From positions 3,925,741-3,989,740 of the forward strand of contig NZ_CP110848.1 in assembly GCF_026240635.1 (NCBI RefSeq): 64,000 bases of DNA. The letters run 5' to 3'. The notes under the pieces were generated by a model that was not told where the DNA came from, did no database searches, and saw only the letters and a program-made list of their open reading frames with translations. Within the stretch, counting starts at the first letter, position 1, and each line of letters begins with the position of its first letter. This DNA comes from Trichothermofontia sichuanensis B231. GTDB taxonomy: Bacteria > Cyanobacteriota > Cyanobacteriia > B231. This document shows, piece by piece, positions 51,618-61,518 of this stretch. Position numbers and translations under genes: made by a program.

Positions 51618-52151
51618 ATGCCACGTTATCGCGATCGCCTACCTAGAGTTCCGCCTGGACGCCGGGGGGGCGCACTGGCTATTGACTTTCTCTGCGTGTG
51701 GTTTCTGAGCAGTTTTGCGGGGGCATTCTGGCAGATACCGGCCTATGTTTGCCTATGGTTGGTTGTGCGCGTCTTTTGGGTATTTCGCAACCAGGGGCAG
51801 AGTTTAGGGCGCTGGGCGTTGGATATGAAGGTGGTGAATGAGCGTTATGGCCGAGTTCCGAGTTTGTTAGCTCTGGCCAAACGGGAAGCAATCCTGGGAG
51901 CCTGTACGCTCTTGCTGGTGGTGAGTGTCAATAACTTGATCCGTCCGACAGGGGTACTTAACGGTGTCGTGCTACTGGCTGTGATTCCTCTGTTGGCAGA
52001 TGTGGCACTGGCCTTTGGCGATGTCGAGAAGCGGCAAGCCTTCCACGATCGCCTAGCCGGGACGATCGTCGTACAAACCCGGCGGGGCTACTCTCTGGAC
52101 TTAAAACTCAAACGGTTGGTTGCTCAATTTCGCCAACGTGTGCGAAGATAG
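51618..52151 (+). CDS. RDD family membrane protein
   Basis: 177 residues from the ATG at 51618 (MPRYRDRLPRVPPGRRGGAL). RDD hallmarks: RRGGALAIDFLCVWFLSSFA, the GQSLGRWALDMKVV block after the second span, and a final hydrophobic helix followed by KRQAFHDRLAGTIVV. Three or four membrane spans in all. RDD proteins are of mostly unknown role; some are ion exchangers. It precedes rpmG and rpsR on the same strand. Confidence 0.88.
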   Translation: MPRYRDRLPRVPPGRRGGALAIDFLCVWFLSSFAGAFWQIPAYVCLWLVVRVFWVFRNQGQSLGRWALDMKVVNERYGRVPSLLALAKREAILGACTLLLVVSVNNLIRPTGVLNGVVLLAVIPLLADVALAFGDVEKRQAFHDRLAGTIVVQTRRGYSLDLKLKRLVAQFRQRVRR

Positions 52152-52186
52152 AAGACTGTGTCAGTTTGAGCTAGAGTCCGGGTATC

Positions 52187-52381
52187 ATGGCTAAGAACAA
52201 GGGAGTTCGGATTGTAATTAATCTGGAGTGTACGGAATGTCGGACGAATCCCGACAAACGGTCGCCGGGGGTGTCTCGCTATACGACGATGAAGAATCGC
52301 CGCAACACCACAGCGCGGTTGGAACTGAAAAAGTTTTGCCCCCACTGCAATAAGCACACCGTCCACAAAGAGATTAAGTAA
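52187..52381 (+). CDS. rpmG: 50S ribosomal protein L33
   Basis: 64 residues. [20 protein letters not shown] has the plastid/cyanobacterial start, with the zinc-type CxxC pair and a second [14 protein letters not shown] near the C-terminus, so it is a C+ (zinc-binding) form. rpsR follows 145 nt downstream, the usual cyanobacterial rpmG-rpsR pairing. Confidence 0.97.
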   Translation: MAKNKGVRIVINLECTECRTNPDKRSPGVSRYTTMKNRRNTTARLELKKFCPHCNKHTVHKEIK

Positions 52382-52526
52382 CCGAAGATGCCGTAGACCA
52401 GGAACCGAGTTGCTGCGGTGCTCGTGTGACCGGTGATTGGTCGTCAGTTGCTAGCGCTGCCTGGGGTGTGCTTAATGGTTTACGTTCAGGTGTTATCTTA
52501 AACAGTTGCCTTAACAGTGTGAAATT

Positions 52527-52745
52527 ATGACCTCTTATTTCCGTCGTCGGGTGTCGCCGATCAAGCCAGATGAGCCGATCGATTATAAAGATATCGATTT
52601 GTTGCGTAAGTTTATTACCGAGCGGGGTAAGATTTTGCCCCGTCGCATTACCGGGTTGACGGCAAAGCAGCAACGTCAATTGACCATCGCCATCAAGCGG
52701 GCGCGGCTATTGGCGCTTTTACCTTTTATCAATAAGGAAGGTTAG
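52527..52745 (+). CDS. rpsR: 30S ribosomal protein S18
   Basis: 72 residues. [40 protein letters not shown] and [20 protein letters not shown] are characteristic of S18, which binds with S6 to the platform of the 30S subunit. Paired with rpmG. Confidence 0.97.
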   Translation: MTSYFRRRVSPIKPDEPIDYKDIDLLRKFITERGKILPRRITGLTAKQQRQLTIAIKRARLLALLPFINKEG

Positions 52746-52923
52746 CAGCAAGGCTAGATGTAGATTAGGATTCTGGTCCCCACAGTGCCTGTGGAAGCAA
52801 GCGGGCAGGGGGATTTCTAGCAATTGTCTAAGAAATGCCATCTGTTAGATAGCGCTGCACGGGGGCAAGGTAGATTTGTCCCTGTTTTGTTATGTGTCTG
52901 GGCCACTGGAGTGATACCTGGAT

Positions 52924-54213
52924 GTGGAGCACTATTGGTTGATCAACGCTAGCATTCCGGTTTCGCTCCTGCGCAATGTCCCAGATGCCTGGTTGCAGGC
53001 AGCTAATGCGGAGCACTTGGTGCGGCTCCATGTCCAGATTCAGGGGGAGACGATCGCGGCGGTAACGCCCATCCTGCCTACGGATGGCTTAGCCCAGATT
53101 GATTTGCGGGGAGGTCAACTGTGGCCCTGTTTTGTTGATTTGCATACGCACTTGGATAAGGGGCATATTTGGCCCCGGGCCATGAATCCGGATGGCACCT
53201 TTGGTCAGGCGATCGCCACAGTCCAGACAGATGCTCAAGCCCATTGGCGGGCGGAGGATCTCTATCGCCGGATGGACTTTGGGCTTCAGTGTAGCTATGC
53301 CCACGGTACCCAGGCGATACGGACCCATTTAGATTCCTGGGGAGAGCAAGCCACCGTCAGTTGGGCTGTGTTTCAGCAGTTACGGGCTGAGTGGGCCGAT
53401 CGCATCACCCTCCAGGCCGTGTCGTTGGTTTCCCTCGATAAGTACGCCGGTGTGGAGGGGGAAATGCTCGCGGATTTGGTGGCCACAGCGGGGGGAATTT
53501 TGGGTGGGGTTGCCTATCCCCATCCCGATTTGGCCGCCCAGATTGATCGGCTGTTGGCGCTAGCCAGCGAGCGGGGGTTGGATTTAGATTTCCATGTGGA
53601 TGAGACGGAGGATACAGCGGCGATCGCCCTATCCCTGGTTGCCAAGGCTGCTTTACGCCATCACTTTTCAGGCCAAATTGTGTGTGGGCACTGCTGTAGT
53701 TTGGCCATGCAGCCGCCGGCGCAGGTGCAGGCGACGATCGCCGACGTGCAGGCGGCGGGGATTGGGATTGTCAGTTTGCCCCAATGTAATCTCTATCTTC
53801 AGGGGCGATTGCCGGGACAAACACCGCGTTGGCGGGGGGTTACATTAATCCATGAGTTGGCCCAGGCGGGCATACCCGTTGCCTTAGCCAGTGACAACTG
53901 CCGTGACCCGTTCCATGCGTTTGGGGATCACGATGTCCTGGAGGTATTCTCCCAGGCGGTGAAAATTGCCCATCTGGATCACCCGATTGCTGCCTGGTGT
54001 CCCAGTGTAACGGCCATCCCGGCCCAGTTGATGGGACTGGCACACCGGGGACAGATTGGGGTGGGACTACCGGCTGATTTGATTGGCTTTAAGGGACGGG
54101 GGTTTAGTGAGTTGCTAGCGCGATCGCAGCACGATCGGCTAGTGATTCGGGCTGGAAAGCGGATCGCTACCGCATTGCCAGACTACTCAGTGCTGGATGA
54201 TTTAATGGCTTGA
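52924..54213 (+). CDS. Cytosine-deaminase-type amidohydrolase
   Basis: 429 residues, GTG start. Amidohydrolase metal motif FVDLHTHLDKGHIW (HxH, residue about 74), a third His in LDLDFHVDETEDTAA (about 224), VCGHCCSLAMQP (His about 258) and the catalytic Asp in ALASDNCRDPFHAFGDHDVL. This order and spacing fits cytosine deaminase/CodA. Substrates of related enzymes include cytosine, isoguanine and creatinine, so specificity is inferred. No pyrimidine permease is adjacent. Confidence 0.86.
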   Translation: MEHYWLINASIPVSLLRNVPDAWLQAANAEHLVRLHVQIQGETIAAVTPILPTDGLAQIDLRGGQLWPCFVDLHTHLDKGHIWPRAMNPDGTFGQAIATVQTDAQAHWRAEDLYRRMDFGLQCSYAHGTQAIRTHLDSWGEQATVSWAVFQQLRAEWADRITLQAVSLVSLDKYAGVEGEMLADLVATAGGILGGVAYPHPDLAAQIDRLLALASERGLDLDFHVDETEDTAAIALSLVAKAALRHHFSGQIVCGHCCSLAMQPPAQVQATIADVQAAGIGIVSLPQCNLYLQGRLPGQTPRWRGVTLIHELAQAGIPVALASDNCRDPFHAFGDHDVLEVFSQAVKIAHLDHPIAAWCPSVTAIPAQLMGLAHRGQIGVGLPADLIGFKGRGFSELLARSQHDRLVIRAGKRIATALPDYSVLDDLMA

Positions 54214-54264
54214 GCCAAGTTGCAAACCGTCCCAAACAGATGAGGCGAGTTGGGCCAATTTTGA

Positions 54265-55236
54265 TCAGGACGACTCTCCCTCGGATTGTGGGGTGGAAAC
54301 ACTCTGCCCCCCTTCGGGAGCCTCGCTGCGTTCGCGCCACCAAGCTAACAGTGTACTGGCGATGAAAATACTAGAATATGCCCCCGCAATAAAGCCAATA
54401 ATTAGGGCTAAGGCAAAAAACTTGAGGGTTGCTCCCCCAAACAGAAGAATAGCCAGCAGCGGTAAGGTGGTCGTCAAAGTGGTATTGATCGATCGCGCCA
54501 GGGTTTGATTTACAGAGGCATCCACAATAGCGTCAATCTTACCGGTTGGGTTTTGTTTAATCGTCTCCCGCACCCGATCGTAGATCACCACCGTATCATT
54601 CACCGAGAACCCGACGATCGTCAGCAAGGCCACAATAAACAAACTATCGACTTCTACCCCTGCCGTTAACCCTAAAATCGCAAACACCCCCGCCGTGACC
54701 AAGACATCATGGAAAAGGGCGACGATCGCAAAAAACGCATAGTCAAACTGGAACCGCAGGGTTAGATAGGCAATAATCCCGGCGAAGGCCACAATCAGGG
54801 CCATCAGCCCTGACACTAACAATTGCCGACCAATCACCGGACCCACCGTATCAATTTGCGTCCGCAGCGGATCAAACGGCCCCAGTTCCGCATCCAGGGC
54901 CGACTGGAGGGCCGTGCGTTGATCCACCGTCAGGGTCGTTGTACGAATCGAAACCCCCTGACGTTCAGCCCCCAGCAGTTGCACATTTCCAGCCGATAAC
55001 CCCTGAGCAGCAACCACCTGGCGCACCTTCGCCAGATCGATCGGTTGTTGACAGGTATTGGGCTGCGTACAGTCTCGCTCTAGTTGTAGCCGGGTGCCAC
55101 CCACAAAATCCAGGCTGGGCCGCAGGGGTGCCCCAAACTGCTGCCAGGAAATCGCCATTGCAATCAAGCCACTGAGGATGACAGCTAGGGAGATCATCCA
55201 CCAGAACCGTCGCTGTTGAATAACGTGCAGTTTCAT
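54265..55236 (-). CDS. secF: Protein-export membrane protein SecF
   Basis: 323 residues with six membrane spans. It forms with SecD the proton-driven RND-type complex that helps complete Sec translocation. Seen: [19 protein letters not shown] (span 1), [13 protein letters not shown] (the FxGG motif of SecF), [48 protein letters not shown] and [20 protein letters not shown]. Lies 61 nt after secD. Confidence 0.97.
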   Translation of the reverse strand: MKLHVIQQRRFWWMISLAVILSGLIAMAISWQQFGAPLRPSLDFVGGTRLQLERDCTQPNTCQQPIDLAKVRQVVAAQGLSAGNVQLLGAERQGVSIRTTTLTVDQRTALQSALDAELGPFDPLRTQIDTVGPVIGRQLLVSGLMALIVAFAGIIAYLTLRFQFDYAFFAIVALFHDVLVTAGVFAILGLTAGVEVDSLFIVALLTIVGFSVNDTVVIYDRVRETIKQNPTGKIDAIVDASVNQTLARSINTTLTTTLPLLAILLFGGATLKFFALALIIGFIAGAYSSIFIASTLLAWWRERSEAPEGGQSVSTPQSEGESS

Positions 55237-55297
55237 CGGAATTATGGACTAGGGCATTTACTGAGGCTGATTGGGGGTCAAGGGAAGCTGGCGCTCA

Positions 55298-56692
55298 TCA
55301 AGACTTGGGTAAATTTGGACAAAACAGTTCGGGCTTGCGCAATTCAGGGAGACTAATCGCTGTAAGCAAGAAGGTCCGGCTACAGGTCAGGGCGGTAAAC
55401 ATACTCACCCCCACCCCTAGTGCCAGCGTCAGGGCAAAGCCACGCACCAAGCCCGATCCCAACCAGAACAACGCGGCACAGGCGATCAGGGTGGTCACGT
55501 TACTGTCGAGAATACTGGAAAAGGCGCGGTAAAAACCAGATTCCACCGATCGATACAGGGTTTTCCCGGCCCGCAATTCCTCACGGGTCCGCTCAAAAAT
55601 CAGCACATTCGCATCCACTGCCATGCCAATACTCAAAATAAACCCGGCAATTCCCGGCAGGGTTAGGGTCACCCCCAGCAGCTTAAAGGCGGCAAAGGTG
55701 AATAGGGCATACAGCACCAGGGCCAGATCCGCGATCGCACCCGGTAAGCGGTAATAGGCCACCATAAAAATCAACACCAGAATCAGGCCCCCTACTCCGG
55801 CATAGATACTGCTCTGGACACTATCGCGCCCCAGGGTGGCCCCCACCGTGCGGTTTTCCACCACCTCAACCGGCAGGGGCAGGGCACCGCCGCGCAACTG
55901 AATCCCCAGTTCATTTGCCCGCTGGGCGTCGAAGTTACCGGTAATCACCGCACTGCCCCCCGTAATGCCAGTTTCGGCAAACTCAGGTCCCACCACGGGT
56001 GCGGTTAGCAGCACATTATCCAGAAATACCCCTAGGGTGCGTCCGGTCCCGGCAAGCTCCTTGGTCAGGTCAGCAAAGATTTCACCGCCTTTGGCGTCAA
56101 AGCGGAGGACCACTTCCCAGCCCCCAGCCTGGGTGGGTTGAGGACCGGCATCCCGCAGATATTTTCCGGTTAAGGGGGTGGGTTGGGCCGGTTCAAAGAG
56201 GGCTTGAATGGCGGCATTACTCCGTTCCAGGGCCGCCTGGTTGGCCGCGATCGCCGCCTCATCACCACTGGTGCGTAGTTGTTCCTGTTGGGCCAGTAAC
56301 CCTTGCCGCACAGCCAACTCCGCCTGTAACTGGGCATCGGTCCCCAGACGTTGTTTGCGAAACTCTAGTTGAGCTGTACCCCCCAGAACCCGCTCTGCCT
56401 GTTGCGGATCACTGACGCCCGGTAACTGTACCGAGATCTGATCAGTGCCCACGGTCTGAACGATCGGCTCCGAAACCCCCAGGCCATTCACCCGATTTTC
56501 CAACACTGCTTTAACGGCTGCCAGTTCCCGTTCGCCCACCTGGGTAATCTCTTCGCTGGGTTTAACCTGGATCAGCAGTTGCGCGCCCCCCTGGAGATCT
56601 AACCCCAAGCGGGTGGGAAAGCGCACAATCACTAATAGGGCTGCGATCGTTAACAAGGTCACGAAGATGAGCATCAAACGTTGCTTTTGCAT
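55298..56692 (-). CDS. secD: Protein-export membrane protein SecD
   Basis: 464 residues, six spans. The first span is followed by RLGLDLQGGAQLLIQVKP (DLxGG motif); periplasmic P1 region from residue about 35 to 270; then SDPQ/RVLGGTAQLEFR, VVENRTVGATLGRDSVQSS and the membrane half LPGIAGFILSIGMAVDANVL, FERTREELRAGKT, FYRAFSSILDSNVTTLIACA. Shorter than E. coli SecD but normal for cyanobacteria. In one run with pdhB (upstream) and secF (downstream). Confidence 0.97.
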   Translation of the reverse strand: MQKQRLMLIFVTLLTIAALLVIVRFPTRLGLDLQGGAQLLIQVKPSEEITQVGERELAAVKAVLENRVNGLGVSEPIVQTVGTDQISVQLPGVSDPQQAERVLGGTAQLEFRKQRLGTDAQLQAELAVRQGLLAQQEQLRTSGDEAAIAANQAALERSNAAIQALFEPAQPTPLTGKYLRDAGPQPTQAGGWEVVLRFDAKGGEIFADLTKELAGTGRTLGVFLDNVLLTAPVVGPEFAETGITGGSAVITGNFDAQRANELGIQLRGGALPLPVEVVENRTVGATLGRDSVQSSIYAGVGGLILVLIFMVAYYRLPGAIADLALVLYALFTFAAFKLLGVTLTLPGIAGFILSIGMAVDANVLIFERTREELRAGKTLYRSVESGFYRAFSSILDSNVTTLIACAALFWLGSGLVRGFALTLALGVGVSMFTALTCSRTFLLTAISLPELRKPELFCPNLPKS

Positions 56693-56801
56693 GGACAGGT
56701 CCTAGCGCGATCAACGGTGCGGTGATAAGGGCAGGCAAGAGGTCTCCCCCAACCCAACTGCCTCAAGACTGAGTTGCATGGAAATAAGACGCTGGCGGGG
56801 C

Positions 56802-57785
56802 TTAAATTTGCATAGCGACCATCTTTTTAACCGCTTCGACAATTTGGGCTGGTTGCACGATCGTCAAACTTTCTAACCGTCCATTGTACGGGGTGGGGAT
56901 ATCCTGGGACGATAGCCGCAGGACAGGAGCATCCAATTCATCAAAGACCTGTTCATAAATTTGGGCCATGACTTCAGCCGCAATTCCCCCAGTTTTCATA
57001 CATTCTTCGACGATGATGACGCGATGGGTTTTGCGAATTGAAGCCGCGATCGTGGTCATATCGATCGGCTTGAGGGAGATCAAGTCAATCACTTCTGGAT
57101 CGTAACCTTCCTGCGCCAGGGTTTTGGCCGCTTGCATAGCGTGGTGACGCATCCGCGAGTAGGTGAGGATCGTCACCTGGCTACCGGGCCGGACGATTTC
57201 AGCCCGATCGAGGGGTAGCAGGTATTCTTCTTCCGGTAGATGTTCCTTGAGGTTGTAGAGCAGTACGTGTTCAAAAAAGAGAACCGGATTGTCATCCCGG
57301 ATCGCCGCCTTGAGCAGGCCCTTGGCATTGTAGGGCGTGGAGCAGGCAACAATTTTCAAGCCGGGTACAGCCTGGAAATAGGCTTCTAGCCGTTGGGAGT
57401 GTTCTGCCCCCAACTGGCGGCCAACCCCCCCTGGCCCGCGGATGACCATTGGGATTTTAAAGTTACCCCCGGAGGTATAGCGCAGCATCCCGGCATTATT
57501 GGCAATCTGGTTAAAGGCCAACAGCAGGAACCCCATGTTCATCCCTTCGATAATCGGTCGCAGGCCGGTCATCGCCGCCCCCACCGCCATCCCAGTAAAA
57601 CTGTTCTCAGCGATCGGGGTATCCAGCAGACGCAGCTCGCCATATTTCTTATAGAGATCCTTGGTGACTTTGTAGGAGCCGCCATAGTGCCCAACATCTT
57701 CGCCTAGGACAAAGACAGTCGGATCATGAGCCATTTCCTCATCAATTGCTGCCCGCAGGGCATTGAACATGAGCACTTCTGCCAT
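56802..57785 (-). CDS. pdhB: Pyruvate dehydrogenase E1 component, beta subunit
   Basis: 327 residues. E1-beta motifs: [20 protein letters not shown] (thiamine-site Glu), [72 protein letters not shown] and [19 protein letters not shown]. Makes acetyl-CoA with the alpha subunit, E2 and E3. The alpha gene is not in the window. It sits upstream of secD with a gap of 109 bp; pairing of pdhB with secDF is common in cyanobacteria. Confidence 0.95.
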   Translation of the reverse strand: MAEVLMFNALRAAIDEEMAHDPTVFVLGEDVGHYGGSYKVTKDLYKKYGELRLLDTPIAENSFTGMAVGAAMTGLRPIIEGMNMGFLLLAFNQIANNAGMLRYTSGGNFKIPMVIRGPGGVGRQLGAEHSQRLEAYFQAVPGLKIVACSTPYNAKGLLKAAIRDDNPVLFFEHVLLYNLKEHLPEEEYLLPLDRAEIVRPGSQVTILTYSRMRHHAMQAAKTLAQEGYDPEVIDLISLKPIDMTTIAASIRKTHRVIIVEECMKTGGIAAEVMAQIYEQVFDELDAPVLRLSSQDIPTPYNGRLESLTIVQPAQIVEAVKKMVAMQI

Positions 57786-58042
57786 CTAAACCTCGATCGT
57801 TGCCACTAGAGTTTGCTGACGGAGAGGGGCGACGCTGTTCTGTGACGCCCAAGGGTGCTGATCACCGTTAATCCAGACAATACTGCTAACGGGACAGAAC
57901 ACAAAGTAAGATTTTAGCCTACGGACGGTCAGCGACGGTCAGCCTTTGCCCGTATTTACCTTGATTCAGTAAACGTGATTCAGTAAACGGTGATTGTTGT
58001 AGCCCGATCGCAGGGAAAGATAGCTCAATACGGTAGACCCTA
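57786..58042. repeat. Spacer with short tandem duplications upstream of pdhB
   Basis: GATTCAGTAAACG is repeated at 57963-57975 and 57977-57989, and CGACGGTCAGC-type units are doubled near 57923-57943. These lie about 150-200 bp ahead of the pdhB start. No gene. Confidence 0.6.
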
Positions 58043-58333
58043 GTGGATTATGCCAAGGTTATCCTGAACACCCCATTACGAACCCCGTCGCATGGGCAGG
58101 GAGGGTTAGGACAGTATTTATTGTCATTTGTAAATTATTTCATATATTTCTATGGGCTTGCCGGGGTTGCCTATCAGGCATTTGCGGGGAGTGGTAGCAT
58201 CGGAATTATAGTCGCAATCTTATGGGATCAGTTAGCCAAGCGAACCTCTGATATTCAGAGCCTACTCCCCTATCGCTTGCCCAGGCACAGAGAAAAATTT
58301 AGGAAGCAGGAAACAAATTTTGTCAGCTCATAA
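58043..58333 (+). CDS. Possible small membrane protein, unrecognised
   Basis: A 96-codon frame with GTG start. Residues 25-60 hold two hydrophobic stretches (YLLSFVNYFIYFYGLAGVAY, SIGIIVAILW), followed by a basic tail. No family comes to mind. It lies divergent from pdhB and upstream of the chemoreceptor. Composition is plausible but it could be chance; no clear ribosome-binding site. Confidence 0.3.
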   Translation: MDYAKVILNTPLRTPSHGQGGLGQYLLSFVNYFIYFYGLAGVAYQAFAGSGSIGIIVAILWDQLAKRTSDIQSLLPYRLPRHREKFRKQETNFVSS

Positions 58334-58571
58334 GGCAAGGTTATTAATGCCATACTGTTGATAGTTTTGAATTGTTTTAAAAGTAGGTTAAGCCTATTTT
58401 TAGGATCTAGAGGTATTATTTTTCCTAGTAGAGGGTGTATCTAAAGTCCTGACCTATCTAAGGAGATGAGTTGCCAAATTTAATCAGAGTGGGATAATCA
58501 GTTAAAACGAGTCTCATCGAGCAGATTGCACTTCATATCACACAATAGGATTGAACAAAAGAGGATTGAAT

Positions 58572-60044
58572 ATGTCACCGTCATGGCAGTCTCAACTTAA
58601 CAAGATGAGTACCAAGCTATACCTGGGTTTTGCAACTCCTGCGGTCGCGTTATTGGGTATTGGTGCATTCTCCCTGTATTCGTTTTATCGGATGGATCAT
58701 CAGGTGGGCACGATTTATGACGATCGGGTAATCCCCTTACAGCAATTAAAGGTTATTGCCGATCACTATGGTTTTTCGGTGATTGATTCAGTCAATAAAG
58801 CCCATGCTGGCATTATTACCACTGAAGAAGCCCAACAAATTATTGATCAGGGTACCCGTGAAATCGCTACAACCTGGGCAGAGTACCGTCAAACTCGTTT
58901 CACAGAAGAAGAAGAGCAACTGGCGCAGGAAGCGGAAGCGCTATTTGTCGCAGTCAACGCAAAACTAGAGGAAATCCGGGCGGCGCTGGCAACCGGCGAT
59001 CCGAAGCAACTCGATCGCTATGATGGGCCACTGTATACGACTCTCGATCCCCTGGTCAACAAAATTCAAGAATTAAGCACATTGCAGATCGAGGTAGCCA
59101 AACGGGAGCGGCTGGCGGCAGCAGAAATTTATCAGTGGACGCGGACGGTTTTTATCATTATCTTGACCCTAGCCCTGTTACTCGCTTCCCCGATCGGCTA
59201 TTTCATCAGTCGTGCTGTTACTGCCACGCTCAAGGACACGATCAATAAGGTAGCTAAGGCCACAATGGAAATTGCCAGTGCAGCAGAGCAGCATGAACGG
59301 GTTGCGGCCCAACAGGCGGCATCGGTCCAGCAGACAACCACCACAATGGATGAGCTAAACGCCTTCGCCCAGAGTAGTGCGCAGCAGGCGGAATCAGTAG
59401 CACGGCAAGCCCAGGAATCCCGAAACCTAGCAGATAAGGGAACCGAAGCAGCCCAACAAACGCTCAACAGCATCTATTATCTCAAGGATAAGGTAGCCGC
59501 GATCGCCCAACAAATTCTCCGGTTGAGTGAGCAGGCGCAGCAAATTGGCACGATTTCCAGCCTTGTCAGTGACTTGGCCAATCAGACCAATATGTTAGCC
59601 CTCAATGCAGCTGTCGAAGCAGTGCGGGCAGGGGAACAGGGCAAGGGCTTTGGGATCGTAGCGACGGAGATTCGGAAGCTCGCCGATCAAAGCAAACAGT
59701 CGAGTGAACGCATTAACCTACTAGTTGCTGATATTCAAACGGCGATTAACAGTACCGTGGTAGCCACGGAGGCAGGCACACAAACCGTTGATGCGAGCGT
59801 GGCCACTGTGCAAGCCAGTTCGGATGCCTTTGCCCAGGTAGCCCAGGCAACCGATCAGGTGGTCTTAAGCGGTCAGCAAATTGCCCTGAGTGCTGAGCAA
59901 CAGGTTAAAGCGATTCGCGAAGTTTTAGATGCCATGCACGCCATCAACCGCGCTGCTTCTGAGACAACCAGCAGTATTAAACAGACCCGCTTGGGCACCC
60001 AACAGCTTAATGAAATCGTGGCGCATTTACAAGCTATGGTTTAA
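58572..60044 (+). CDS. Methyl-accepting chemotaxis protein (four-helix-bundle sensor)
   Basis: About 490 residues from the ATG at 58572 ([15 protein letters not shown]); a TTG at 58551 adds seven. A first span near 20-40, a helical sensor region of about 150 residues (4HB-MCP type), a second span ([20 protein letters not shown]), a very short or absent HAMP, and a long cytoplasmic coiled coil. The signalling tip [40 protein letters not shown] is canonical. It would signal to a CheA kinase not encoded here; in cyanobacteria this often means phototaxis or pilus control. Confidence 0.93.
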   Translation: MSPSWQSQLNKMSTKLYLGFATPAVALLGIGAFSLYSFYRMDHQVGTIYDDRVIPLQQLKVIADHYGFSVIDSVNKAHAGIITTEEAQQIIDQGTREIATTWAEYRQTRFTEEEEQLAQEAEALFVAVNAKLEEIRAALATGDPKQLDRYDGPLYTTLDPLVNKIQELSTLQIEVAKRERLAAAEIYQWTRTVFIIILTLALLLASPIGYFISRAVTATLKDTINKVAKATMEIASAAEQHERVAAQQAASVQQTTTTMDELNAFAQSSAQQAESVARQAQESRNLADKGTEAAQQTLNSIYYLKDKVAAIAQQILRLSEQAQQIGTISSLVSDLANQTNMLALNAAVEAVRAGEQGKGFGIVATEIRKLADQSKQSSERINLLVADIQTAINSTVVATEAGTQTVDASVATVQASSDAFAQVAQATDQVVLSGQQIALSAEQQVKAIREVLDAMHAINRAASETTSSIKQTRLGTQQLNEIVAHLQAMV

Positions 60045-60084
60045 GCCAGGCTTCAAGCACCCCTACAAGCACCGATTTAAACCG

Positions 60085-61215
60085 TCAGGATTCCCATAAG
60101 CGCCGTCGGCTAGGCCCCTTGAGCCGTTCATGGGCATCCCGCAGCAACCTAGGAATATCCAGATGTTCAGGACAGCGGGGTAAACACTCGCCGCAATCGG
60201 TACAGCGATCGCCCCGCCGTCCAGGAAACCAGTGTCCCGCATTTTCAAACATGCGATACCGATACTGGCTAAAAGCTGTCATCTCGTAAGCAACAGCCAG
60301 ATTCCGCAGCCGCAACACCTCCGGAATGTGGATTGCTTCTGGACAGGGCAGGCATTGATAGCATTGGGCACAGCGATCGGTGCCCAATACTTGTTTTTGA
60401 TGCTGCTCTAGGCGAGCGGCAATTGCACTTTCTTGAGGCGACAACGGTTCCGTGCGCTCGGCCATAGCTAGGGCTGCGTTCAATTCTTCAGGATGAGCCG
60501 CCCCTAAACTCAGGGTCGTAATCCGGGGATCACTCAACAGAAACCGATAGTTAAAAGCCAGCGGCGATAGGGGTTGACACAGTTCCGTAAGTAAGGATGA
60601 GGGAGCATACAGTTGTCCCCCCTTATCCACCGGTGAAATAATCAAGACCCCGATATCCTGTTGCGCTGCCCAAGCGATTGCCGGTTCATGGCGTTGGAAA
60701 AAGTAGTAGTAGTGAAGATTAACAAACTCAAATAACTGAGTTCCTAGAGCCGCCAAAATCAGCTCTAGTGACCCGTGTGTTGAAAAGCCCAAATGGTGAA
60801 TTTTTCTTTGCTCTATGGCTGCCTGGAGGACCTGTAGACAACCTTGGGATTGGGTGATCCAGTCCAGATGTTCCCCGGTATTGATGCCATGAATCGCCAG
60901 ACAATCAACATAGTCCGTTTGCAACCGCCTTAGGGAATCTTCAATCCCTTGTTGTAATGTATTAGCATCAGAAGTGGGGAGGACTTTTGTGGTCAAGTAA
61001 ATCTGCGATCGCGGGATATTTAATTCTCGCAAAGCCTGCCCCAGATAGATTTCACTTTGGCCATAGCTAGGTGCGGTCTCAATATGGTTGATTCCAGCCG
61101 CGATCGCTGCCTCAATCGTTTGTTTAGCAAGCCTTTCAGAACCCAGGTACCGCATCGTTCCCAAAGAGAACACCGAAAGTTCGAGGTTGGTTTTACCAAA
61201 TCGTCGATAATGCAC
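60085..61215 (-). CDS. Aldo/keto reductase with C-terminal 4Fe-4S domain
   Basis: 376 residues. Residues 1-260 are the aldo/keto reductase barrel: INHIETAPSYGQSEIYLGQA (Tyr of the tetrad), YLTTKVLP (Lys) and LAIHGINTGEHL (His). The C-terminus has two cysteine groups, CAQCYQCLPCPEAIHIP and CTDCGECLPRCPEHLDIPRL, as in 4Fe-4S-binding AKRs of bacteria. The substrate and electron partner are unknown. Monocistronic, divergent from gyrA with a 300-bp spacer. Confidence 0.92.
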   Translation of the reverse strand: MHYRRFGKTNLELSVFSLGTMRYLGSERLAKQTIEAAIAAGINHIETAPSYGQSEIYLGQALRELNIPRSQIYLTTKVLPTSDANTLQQGIEDSLRRLQTDYVDCLAIHGINTGEHLDWITQSQGCLQVLQAAIEQRKIHHLGFSTHGSLELILAALGTQLFEFVNLHYYYFFQRHEPAIAWAAQQDIGVLIISPVDKGGQLYAPSSLLTELCQPLSPLAFNYRFLLSDPRITTLSLGAAHPEELNAALAMAERTEPLSPQESAIAARLEQHQKQVLGTDRCAQCYQCLPCPEAIHIPEVLRLRNLAVAYEMTAFSQYRYRMFENAGHWFPGRRGDRCTDCGECLPRCPEHLDIPRLLRDAHERLKGPSRRRLWES

Positions 61216-61518
61216 AGAATTACCTGGTAATCATCTTGAGGTTGAAGAGACTATTATGTTCTGGTGAGCGTGAGTACAAACCAGTAAAGCACAAGGATAC
61301 TAAAGTTTCACCAAGTACTTTGTACATCTTCGTGCTCGTTGTGCCTTTGTGGTTGATCAAAAACTTCGATTGATATCACAATCATCCTTACTCACAGGAA
61401 CCCATAAACCCTGCCAACAACCAGCAGAAAAAGGCCAAATATGTTAAGATTATAACAATTGTTTGTAATTACTTGCCCAGCAACGGCAAATCATTCATTT
61501 TTCGGAGTTTTCCCCCGT